NCBI GenBank assembly: GCA_002438865.1
Contig: DJRJ01000077.1
Span: 1,496-23,693, forward strand
Direction of reading: 5' to 3'
Source: Clostridiales bacterium UBA6363
Lineage (GTDB): Bacteria > Bacillota > Clostridia > UBA1381
DNA: 22,198 nucleotides
The notes under the pieces are model-generated. The model was not told the origin of the DNA. It worked only from the letters and a program-made list of their open reading frames with translations, and did not search any database. Shown piece after piece: positions 8,828-14,638 of the stretch. Each line of letters starts with the position of its first letter. Position 1 is the stretch's first letter. Position numbers and translations under genes: made by a program.

Positions 8828-8846
8828 ACCAAAAACCTATACTTTT
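8828..8846 (-). repeat. Right inverted repeat of the cassette (IR-R)
   Basis: ACCAAAAACCTATACTTTT is the exact reverse complement of 8696-8714. The match ends at 8847 outward and at 8827 inward, so the repeat is exactly 19 bp, less than the 26-bp sites of classical serine invertases, whose outer flanks need not match. Confidence 0.9.
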
Positions 8847-8850
8847 TTTG

Positions 8851-9447
8851 TCAGAACTTAATGCGATTACCGTATCGATAGAATGTACGAAGTGAAATAT
8901 TACAGTTGTCAGCGCCTTGTTGTGCTGATATTTTTTTATCTTTCCACAGCTTATAATTCTCGGCGTAGTTATCGGGCAATACTTTTTTCGGTCTGCCGAA
9001 TTTTACACCCCGTTTTTTAGCGGCGGCAATCCCCTCGGCTTGCCTCTGCAAAATATTTATCCTCTCGTTTTCCGCCACAAAAGATAAAAGCTGTAAAACA
9101 AGATCGGCAATAAAAGTGCCGAGTAAATCCTTTGATTTTGCAGTATTAAGAAGCGGCATATCCAAAACTGTAATGTCAGCCTTTTTTGTCTGCGTGATTT
9201 TACGCCATTCCTGCTGTATTTCGCTGTAATTGCGCCCCAGTCTGTCAATACTTTTTATCACAAGCAGATCATTCTTTTTTAACTTTTTATAAAGCTTTTT
9301 GTATTGCGGACGTTTAAAATCCTTTCCGCTCTGCTTGTCTATGTAAATGCACGGCTTTTTTATGCCGAAGCTTATAAACTCATCAAGCTGTCTGTCCTCC
9401 TTTTGATTTATGGTTGAAACTCTTGCATATCCGTATTTCGTTTTCAT
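8851..9447 (-). CDS. Hin/resolvase-type small serine recombinase, probable DNA invertase
   Basis: The 198-aa size is typical of small serine recombinases (invertases and resolvases). The N-terminal catalytic domain (about 1-140) has YGYARVST with nucleophile S11 and R9, and IDRLGRN with R69 and R72, matching the active-site arginines of the family. The long E helix AENERINILQRQAEGIAAAK (125-144) is followed by the minor-groove arm GRPKK (151-155) and a C-terminal helix-turn-helix (about 170-198: ISAQQGADNCNISLRTFYRYG). The start has a strong GGGAGGTGA directly before ATG, and an in-frame TGA precedes it, which fixes the start. The gene ends 4 bp from IR-R, so its likely substrate is the 8696-8846 cassette. 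Unlike integrases it has no long C-terminal zinc or coiled-coil region. A resolvase role for a lost element is the alternative. Confidence 0.88.
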   Translation of the reverse strand: MKTKYGYARVSTINQKEDRQLDEFISFGIKKPCIYIDKQSGKDFKRPQYKKLYKKLKKNDLLVIKSIDRLGRNYSEIQQEWRKITQTKKADITVLDMPLLNTAKSKDLLGTFIADLVLQLLSFVAENERINILQRQAEGIAAAKKRGVKFGRPKKVLPDNYAENYKLWKDKKISAQQGADNCNISLRTFYRYGNRIKF

Positions 9448-9473
9448 TCACCTCCCTTTCATGTGCCGATATA

Positions 9474-9503
9474 ATTATACTATATTATTGAAAATTCTGT
9501 CGG
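9474..9503 (-). promoter_or_regulatory. Recombinase promoter
   Basis: On the minus strand, -35 CCGACA (9503-9498), an 18-bp spacer and a perfect -10 TATAAT (9479-9474). The -35 lies inside the spacer of the opposing amidase promoter. Confidence 0.6.
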
Positions 9504-9516
9504 ATTGTGATATTAT
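9488..9516 (+). promoter_or_regulatory. Amidase promoter, overlapping the recombinase promoter
   Basis: TTGAAA (9488-9493), a 17-bp spacer and TATTAT (9511-9516). The predicted start near 9523 leaves about 44 nt before the chosen ATG at 9567. Two polymerases could not occupy this and the opposing promoter together. Confidence 0.6.
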
Positions 9517-9566
9517 GTTTATAATTGATTTGCGCTGTTTTCACGGCGGAGAAACGGAGAATTTTT

Positions 9567-10853
9567 ATGAACAGAAAAACCATAATATACATATCGGCGG
9601 CTGCGGCTTTGTTTATAGCAATCATATCGACACTGCTTCTGCTTATTCCGCAAAAGACCGAGCCTTTGGGCGCACTTTCTGAAACAAACGCAACGGTTTA
9701 CATAAATCATACCAAAATACCGTCCTACGGCTATGATAACCGTGTTTTTATCTCCGCAGAGGATTTGGAAAACTTCGGAGCGGTTATAATAAAATCCGAT
9801 GACGGCAATGTGACCGTTGCATATGACGCAGTTTCGGAAAATGCCGAGCGTGAGCAGACATTTTCGCGTATTCAAAGCGGTACGGAGCTTGAAAAAACGC
9901 CGTATCTGCTTTATATAAACGGCAGTGAAACGGAGCATTATACTGCCGGCGGATACAATATCATTCCTGCCGAGTCATTAAAGCGCCTGCCGCACACTTC
10001 GCTCAGCTATGCCGATAATACGTATCGCTTTACTATGTCAACGGATATTGAAAACCCGAACATAATAGAGGGGAATACCGAAAGCACCCCCGTGCCGACG
10101 GTAAAAAAGCAGAGCAAGATAATAGTTCTCGACCCCGGTCACGGCAGACCTTCCTCCGAAATGAGCGAAACCGACAAAATAAATAACGGCTGGATATACA
10201 ATACTGCCAAAGGTCAGTGGGGCGAGTGGCGGCATTGGAAAGATAATTCCGTATGGAAAGACTGTGAGGGTACGGACTGCAATAAGTACGGCGACTGCTG
10301 GTATCCCATGGCAAACGGCGACAGAAGCACCGAGCCTGATATTAACCTTAAAAACTGCCTTGCGGCGAAGAAATATCTTGAGGAACTGGGCTATACCGTG
10401 CGTCTTACACGAGCCGAAGCCACCGAAAATCCGTCCGTTACAAAGCGGATTGCCTACTGCTATCCCAATCAGGACATAAACGCCGCACCGGACGCCGACG
10501 CATTTATCTGCATACATTCAAACGCCGGCGGCGGCAGGGGCAGTGCATATATCGAGCTTTCGGGAAATTATACGCAAAGCGGAATACTTCCGTCATATGC
10601 CGCCGACGGAAACCGTCTCGGCAAAATGATAAATGATGAAATAACCGCTTCGACAAGCCTTTCCGTTCACGGTGACGGCAAAATATCGGGCGAGGGGTAC
10701 TTAATAGCGTTCAATAAAGCGCCCGTTACCTGCGGATATATGGAAATAGGCTTCTTTGATAATCAGTCCGACCTTGCCGTGCTCCGCAGCGAAACCGACA
10801 AAATAGGCAAAGCAATAGCAAACGGCGTTGATAAATTTATGAAATCCGAATAA
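9567..10853 (+). CDS. Membrane-anchored N-acetylmuramoyl-L-alanine amidase (Amidase_3)
   Basis: The protein has 428 aa. ATG 9567 is chosen because GGAG lies 7 nt upstream; an earlier ATG at 9525 would sit at the transcription start. Residues about 5-27 are a hydrophobic signal anchor (TIIYISAAAALFIAIIS...). Residues about 35-75 (VYINHTKIPSYGYDNRVFISAEDL) resemble the copper-amine-oxidase-N-like stalk of clostridial wall proteins. The catalytic domain runs from about 183 to the end: KIIVLDPGHG with zinc ligand H192, E256 in TEPDINLK, H317 in CIHSNAGGG, and catalytic E393 in YMEIGFFDN. All key residues are present. The enzyme cleaves the amide bond between N-acetylmuramic acid and L-alanine outside the cell, in wall remodelling or daughter-cell separation. 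A Cys/Trp-rich insertion of about 50 residues lies between the first His and the Glu. It is divergent from the recombinase with overlapping promoters. Confidence 0.92.
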   Translation: MNRKTIIYISAAAALFIAIISTLLLLIPQKTEPLGALSETNATVYINHTKIPSYGYDNRVFISAEDLENFGAVIIKSDDGNVTVAYDAVSENAEREQTFSRIQSGTELEKTPYLLYINGSETEHYTAGGYNIIPAESLKRLPHTSLSYADNTYRFTMSTDIENPNIIEGNTESTPVPTVKKQSKIIVLDPGHGRPSSEMSETDKINNGWIYNTAKGQWGEWRHWKDNSVWKDCEGTDCNKYGDCWYPMANGDRSTEPDINLKNCLAAKKYLEELGYTVRLTRAEATENPSVTKRIAYCYPNQDINAAPDADAFICIHSNAGGGRGSAYIELSGNYTQSGILPSYAADGNRLGKMINDEITASTSLSVHGDGKISGEGYLIAFNKAPVTCGYMEIGFFDNQSDLAVLRSETDKIGKAIANGVDKFMKSE

Positions 10854-10868
10854 ATACCTTGCAAGTAT

Positions 10869-10897
10869 TTGACATTATTCGTCAAAAAGGGTATAAT
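10869..10897 (+). promoter_or_regulatory. Consensus promoter of the phosphofructokinase gene, with a dyad over the -35
   Basis: TTGACA (10869-10874), a 17-bp spacer and TATAAT (10892-10897) match sigma-A consensus at all 12 positions. TTGAC-N7-GTCAA (10869-10885) forms an inverted repeat covering the -35, a possible repressor site. Transcription would start near 10904. Confidence 0.85.
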
Positions 10898-10938
10898 ACA
10901 AAGATGTGATATGTGAAACCGAAAGGATTAATTTTTAT

Positions 10939-12153
10939 ATGAAAAACTTAGTTGTCGGACAATCTGGCGGACCTACCGCCGCAATAAATTCTTCGCTTGC
11001 GGGCGTTATAAAGCGTGCGTTTGACTCTGCCGAGGTAGATACCGTATACGGTATGGTAAACGGAATTGACGGTTTTCTCAAAGAGGAAATCGTTGAAATG
11101 ACGCGGTTCAAAAACCCGTTTGCATTAAGGCTTTTGATGCAGACGCCGTCGTCTTTTCTCGGCTCGTGCCGAAGAAAGCTCCCCGAAATAGGCGATAATG
11201 AGGAGCTGTACGAGAAAATTTTCGGCTTGTTTAAAAAATACGAAATCAAATATTTTGTATACATCGGCGGAAACGATTCAATGGACACCGTAATGAAGCT
11301 TTCAGAATATGCGGCGCGGAAAAAATATGATATTTCGGTCGCAGGTATACCAAAAACCATTGATAACGACCTTGCTCTTACGGATCATACGCCGGGATAC
11401 GGCTCGGCGGCAAAATACGTTGCAAATTCGGTGCGCCAGCTTGCGCTCGACACAAGCGTGTACAAGATGAAATCAATAGTAATCACGGAGATAATGGGAA
11501 GAAACGCCGGTTGGCTGACAGCCGCCGCAGCACTTGCAAACTGTGAAAAAATCTCCCCCGTTGATATAGTGCTTTTGCCTGAGGCGGCTTTTGATAAGGA
11601 CAAATTCCTTGAAAAACTAAGCCGTGTTATGGACAAAAAAAATTCAACGATAATCGCCGTATCCGAGGGAATAAAAAACAGCGGCGGCAAATATATCGGC
11701 GAAACCGCCGCAGGGCTTATGAAGGACGGTTTCAGCCACGCCGCACTCGGCGGAGTCGGCTCGATTATCGAAAGCCTTATAAAGGATAACCTCGGAATTA
11801 AAACGAGAAACATTGAGTTCAGCACAATGCAGCGCTGTTCCACACAGAATATATCGCTCTGCGATTATGACGAGGCGTTCCAGGCAGGCTATAGAGGTAC
11901 AATGCACGCAATAGACGGAAACACGGGCTTTATGGCAGGTTTTTCACGTATTTCGGACGATCCGTACAGTATGCGTGTTTCGTATAATGACGTACGGGAT
12001 ATTGCAAATATCGAAAAATTTGTCCCTGCCGAAATGATAGGTGCAGACGGAATGAGCGTCACCGATGAATTTATAAAATACGCCTCACCGCTTATCGCAG
12101 GCGAGCCCGACCTTATATATAAGGACGGAGTAATAGACTTTGAAACGCTGTAA
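10939..12153 (+). CDS. PPi-dependent-type 6-phosphofructokinase
   Basis: The protein has 404 aa from ATG 10939 (MKNLVVGQSGGPTAAIN); AAAGGA lies 11 nt upstream, and an earlier in-frame ATG at 10906 sits at the predicted transcript start. It phosphorylates fructose 6-phosphate to the 1,6-bisphosphate in glycolysis. The phosphoryl-donor loop is GQSGGPT, the signature is IGGNDSMDT (G110-T117), and the catalytic motif is PKTIDND with D142 as base. D113 in GGND and K139 in PKTID occupy the positions (Gly104 and Gly124 in E. coli PfkA) where Asp and Lys mark pyrophosphate rather than ATP as donor in this family. The length (about 400 aa) also fits the clostridial PPi group rather than the roughly 320-aa ATP enzyme. 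Donor use is inferred from these residues. It has its own promoter and a terminator, so it is probably monocistronic. Confidence 0.9.
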   Translation: MKNLVVGQSGGPTAAINSSLAGVIKRAFDSAEVDTVYGMVNGIDGFLKEEIVEMTRFKNPFALRLLMQTPSSFLGSCRRKLPEIGDNEELYEKIFGLFKKYEIKYFVYIGGNDSMDTVMKLSEYAARKKYDISVAGIPKTIDNDLALTDHTPGYGSAAKYVANSVRQLALDTSVYKMKSIVITEIMGRNAGWLTAAAALANCEKISPVDIVLLPEAAFDKDKFLEKLSRVMDKKNSTIIAVSEGIKNSGGKYIGETAAGLMKDGFSHAALGGVGSIIESLIKDNLGIKTRNIEFSTMQRCSTQNISLCDYDEAFQAGYRGTMHAIDGNTGFMAGFSRISDDPYSMRVSYNDVRDIANIEKFVPAEMIGADGMSVTDEFIKYASPLIAGEPDLIYKDGVIDFETL

Positions 12154-12214
12154 CAATCTCATTAACCCGAAACACACGGTATCGGACAACGCCATCATTA
12201 CCCCAAAACACAAA

Positions 12215-12247
12215 GGACTGCTGTTTTCACAGCAGTCCCTCTTTTTT
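12215..12247. terminator. Terminator shared by convergent phosphofructokinase and hcp genes
   Basis: A perfect 9-bp GC-rich stem (GGACTGCTG / CAGCAGTCC) with TTTTCA loop is followed on the plus strand by CTCTTTTTT, whose T-run overlaps the hcp stop codon. On the minus strand the tail is weaker (TTTGTGTTTT), so it may act both ways. Confidence 0.85.
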
Positions 12248-13838
12248 ATCCCAAAATTGCCTTTAAATCCTCCTCAGGTGTGGAAATGGGCGCAATCGAG
12301 AAATTTTTAACCAGATAATTAAGCACATTGGGCGATATAAATGCCGGTAAAGTCGGACCGAGTCTGATATTTTTAATTCCGAGGTGCAAAAGCGTAAGCA
12401 AAATACATACCGCTTTCTGCTCGTACCAAGAAAGTACCATTGACAACGGCAACTCGTTCACCTCACAGCCGAATGCCTGTGAAAGCGCAACGGCAACCTT
12501 TATTGCGCCGTATGCGTCATTGCACTGACCCATATCCATAAGTCTCGGCAGCTCGCCTATCATTCCCAAATCCATATCGTTAAAGCGGTATTTACCGCAC
12601 GCAAGAGTAAGAAAAACAGTGTCTTTCGGTGCTTGCTTAACAAACTCCGTGTAATAATTTCGTCCCGAACGTGTGCCGTCACATCCGCCCACAAGGAAGA
12701 AATGCCTTATATCGCCGTTATTTACCGCCTCAACAACCTTGTCGGCTGCGCTTAAAACTGCTCCGTGACCGAAGCCTGTAGTTACGGATGTTCCGCCGTT
12801 CATACCCGTAAACTGCTTGTCCTCGCCAAATCCGCCGAGTTCAAGTGCCTTTTCAATAACGGGAGTAAAGTCCTTGTCATCGCCTATATGCACAAGCTCG
12901 GGATATGATACCACTTCGGTTGTAAACACTCTGTCCGCATAGCTTTTTTTCGGCGGCATAAGGCAGTTTGTCGTAAACAGGACAGGCGCCGGAAGCTCGT
13001 TGAATTCTCTTTGCTGATTGTACCATGCTGTACCGAAGTTTCCCTTTAAATGTTTATACTTTTTAAGCTCGGGATAACCGTGTGCCGGGAGCATTTCCCC
13101 GTGTGTATAGATATTTATACCTTTGCCCTCTGTCTGTTCGAGCAAAAGCTTTAAAGCGAGCAAATCATGACCCGAAATCACTATAAACGGACCTTTTTCC
13201 ACCATAAGCGGAACGGTTACGGGCGAGGGCGTGCCGTAGGTTTCCGTGTTTGCCTTATCGAGCATTTCCATACATGCAAGATTGTGTTTCCCTACCTCCA
13301 TTACTATCGGGAGCAGCTTGTCCATACCCCACTCCTCGCCTACTGCCTTAAGCGCCTTTACGAAAAATCCGTTCACCGTATCATTGCTGTAACCGAGTAC
13401 CATTGCATGATACGCATACGCCGCCATACCTCTTATACCGAACAGTATAAGCGATTTTAAGCTTCTTATATCCTCGTCCGCATTCCATAACTGCGCCATA
13501 TCGTACTCGCTCTTTTTATCGCACGGTGAAGCACAACTGCCGCATCTTCGAGCAAGCGCCGACCTTTTACTGCGCACGTCCGCAATCATTTTGCCAAGCA
13601 TTTCCCCGTCAAAATTAACGTTTGTAAGCGTTGCGAATAGCCCTTCCGTAATTGCACGGCTCACGTCCGCTGACGGCTTTTTATTGCCCATTGCACGGGC
13701 AAGCCCTATAAGCGCACCCGTAAGCTCGTCCTGAAGCGCCGCAATCTCCGCACTTTTTCCGCACACACCGGCTTTGCCGGTACAGCCTGCACAGCCGGCT
13801 GTCTGCTCACACTGAAAACAAAACATTTTATTATCCAT
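12246..13838 (-). CDS. hcp: Hydroxylamine reductase / hybrid cluster protein
   Basis: The protein has 530 aa from ATG 13838, chosen because AAGGA lies 7 nt upstream; longer frames to 13895 would run through the promoter. N-terminal cysteines C7, C10, C19 and C26 (CFQCEQTAGCAGCTGKAGVCGK, spacing x2, x8, x6) fit the short-spaced class found in anaerobes and bind the cubane cluster. The hybrid Fe-S-O cluster ligands can be seen: H in SGHDLL, E in THGEML, C in TTNCLM, the persulfide C in GGCDG, C in LACGKYRF, C in MGQCND, and E and K in WYEQKAV. Hcp reduces NO to N2O, or hydroxylamine to ammonia in vitro, in the cytoplasm and protects anaerobes from nitrosative stress. A divergent Crp/Fnr gene and a dyad at -41.5 suggest activation by that regulator. 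No hcr reductase partner is adjacent. Confidence 0.95.
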   Translation of the reverse strand: MDNKMFCFQCEQTAGCAGCTGKAGVCGKSAEIAALQDELTGALIGLARAMGNKKPSADVSRAITEGLFATLTNVNFDGEMLGKMIADVRSKRSALARRCGSCASPCDKKSEYDMAQLWNADEDIRSLKSLILFGIRGMAAYAYHAMVLGYSNDTVNGFFVKALKAVGEEWGMDKLLPIVMEVGKHNLACMEMLDKANTETYGTPSPVTVPLMVEKGPFIVISGHDLLALKLLLEQTEGKGINIYTHGEMLPAHGYPELKKYKHLKGNFGTAWYNQQREFNELPAPVLFTTNCLMPPKKSYADRVFTTEVVSYPELVHIGDDKDFTPVIEKALELGGFGEDKQFTGMNGGTSVTTGFGHGAVLSAADKVVEAVNNGDIRHFFLVGGCDGTRSGRNYYTEFVKQAPKDTVFLTLACGKYRFNDMDLGMIGELPRLMDMGQCNDAYGAIKVAVALSQAFGCEVNELPLSMVLSWYEQKAVCILLTLLHLGIKNIRLGPTLPAFISPNVLNYLVKNFSIAPISTPEEDLKAILG

Positions 13839-13863
13839 AATTGTATCCTTTCCTTTCTGCCTA

Positions 13864-13892
13864 TTGACTTTTCTCTTAAAGTATAGTATCAT
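13864..13892 (+). promoter_or_regulatory. Promoter of the Crp/Fnr regulator gene
   Basis: TTGACT (13864-13869), a 17-bp spacer and TATCAT (13887-13892), each 5 of 6 to consensus. It overlaps the hcp -10, so the two divergent promoters interleave. The start near 13899 puts the dyad at 13908-13921 just inside the transcript, where binding would block elongation. Confidence 0.55.
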
Positions 13893-13921
13893 CAAACAAA
13901 AAAGTATGTTGTTAAAACAAC
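13880..13921 (-). promoter_or_regulatory. hcp promoter with activator box
   Basis: On the minus strand TATACT (13885-13880) is a good -10, with no -35 match, and lies exactly 22 nt downstream of the 14-bp dyad at 13908-13921. That centres the dyad at -41.5, the standard class II position of Crp/Fnr activators. The start is predicted near 13873. Confidence 0.65.
13908..13921. promoter_or_regulatory. Crp/Fnr-type operator dyad between hcp and its regulator
   Basis: GTTGTTAAAACAAC has two 5-bp arms (GTTGT / ACAAC) with a 4-bp centre, the half-site geometry of Crp/Fnr-family and clostridial HcpR-like boxes. It is centred at -41.5 of hcp and about +16 of the regulator gene. Confidence 0.6.
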
Positions 13922-13935
13922 GTTTTGAGGAATTT

Positions 13936-14601
13936 ATGAATTATTTATTTTTAACAAAAACACCGTTATTTAACGGAATAAAAGAAAATGAAATAAAATC
14001 GGTGCTTAGCTGTCTCGGCGCATATGAAAAAAAGTTTAAAAAATCGGAAACGATTTTCCGTACGGGCGATACGGTGTCGGATATGGGGCTTGTGCTTACA
14101 GGGAGCGTAAATATCACGGTGACGGATTACAACGGCACAAGCACGATATTTTCGCATATAAGCAAGGGACAGCTTTTTGCCGAGGCGTATGCCGTTATCC
14201 CCAAAAGAGAGATTTTGTGCGATGTTGTGTGTGCCGAGGACGCCGAGGTGCTTTTTATAAATGCGGACAGGCTGTTTTCGGTATGTCAAAATGCCTGCTC
14301 GTATCATACAAAAATCATACGCAATCTTGTGCGCATATCGGCGCAGAAGAATATAAATCTTTCCGTGCGTATGATACACACCGCCTCAAAGCGCACACGA
14401 AGCCGACTGCTCTCGTATTTTTCGGAGCAATCGGCAATAAGCGGTTCAAACAGGTTTACTATTCCCTTTTCCCGTCAGCAGCTGGCGGATTATCTCGGTG
14501 TTGAGCGCAGTGCCATGTCGGGCGAGCTTTCAAAAATGAAACGTGACGGAATTATAGATTATCATAAAAATTCTTTTGTTCTTTTTAAAAATGAAATATA
14601 A
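13936..14601 (+). CDS. Crp/Fnr-family transcription regulator (HcpR-like)
   Basis: The protein has 221 aa. ATG 13936 is chosen because TTGAGG lies 5 nt upstream; a longer frame from TTG 13864 would begin inside the promoter's -35. The N-terminal half (about 1-115) is a cyclic-nucleotide-binding-type beta roll (LTKTPLFNGI, TIFRTGDTVSDMGLVLTGSVNI, GQLFAEAYAVIP). A dimerisation helix follows, then a winged helix-turn-helix (about 165-215) with FSRQQLADYLGVERSAMSGELSKMKRDGII as recognition region. The arginine and glutamate pattern for cAMP binding is not obvious, and there is no Fnr-like N-terminal cysteine cluster. Divergent placement next to hcp and the shared dyad point to activation of hcp under nitric oxide or nitrite stress, as known for HcpR. 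The signal cannot be read from the sequence. Confidence 0.85.
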   Translation: MNYLFLTKTPLFNGIKENEIKSVLSCLGAYEKKFKKSETIFRTGDTVSDMGLVLTGSVNITVTDYNGTSTIFSHISKGQLFAEAYAVIPKREILCDVVCAEDAEVLFINADRLFSVCQNACSYHTKIIRNLVRISAQKNINLSVRMIHTASKRTRSRLLSYFSEQSAISGSNRFTIPFSRQQLADYLGVERSAMSGELSKMKRDGIIDYHKNSFVLFKNEI

Positions 14602-14606
14602 AAACA

Positions 14607-14638
14607 GATTGCCGCAATTAAGCGGCAATCCGTTTTTT
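14607..14638. terminator. Terminator between the convergent regulator and GH78-like genes
   Basis: A perfect 9-bp stem (GATTGCCGC / GCGGCAATC) with AATTAA loop is followed on the plus strand by CGTTTTTT, and on the minus strand by TGTTTTTAT, so it is well formed in both directions. Confidence 0.88.

Larger units (their letters stand above)
8696..8846. other. Putative invertible promoter cassette (phase-variation switch)
   Basis: Two perfect 19-bp inverted repeats bound a 113-bp AT-rich spacer that contains a near-consensus promoter on the plus strand. The cassette sits between the SLH/propeller gene (ATG 21 bp away) and the 3' end of a Hin-type serine recombinase (4 bp away). As sequenced the promoter points away from the SLH operon; inversion would place -35 at 8773-8768 and -10 at 8750-8745 on the minus strand, with a start near 8738 and a 60-odd nt leader. 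This arrangement matches known promoter invertons. Inversion itself is inferred, not seen. Confidence 0.75.

Noticed and set aside
8696..8846. A small non-autonomous transposable element (MITE) with 19-bp terminal repeats.
   Set aside because: No target-site duplication is visible, and the internal promoter and adjacent invertase fit a switch better. Multiple genomic copies would revive this idea.
10852..10870. AAATAC...GTATTT hairpin after the amidase as a terminator.
   Set aside because: The stem is only 6 AT-rich pairs, has no T-run, and overlaps the next promoter's -35.
13839..13895. An N-terminal extension of Hcp starting at 13895.
   Set aside because: The added residues would overlap the predicted promoter, and a good ribosome site precedes ATG 13838, where Hcp homologues begin.
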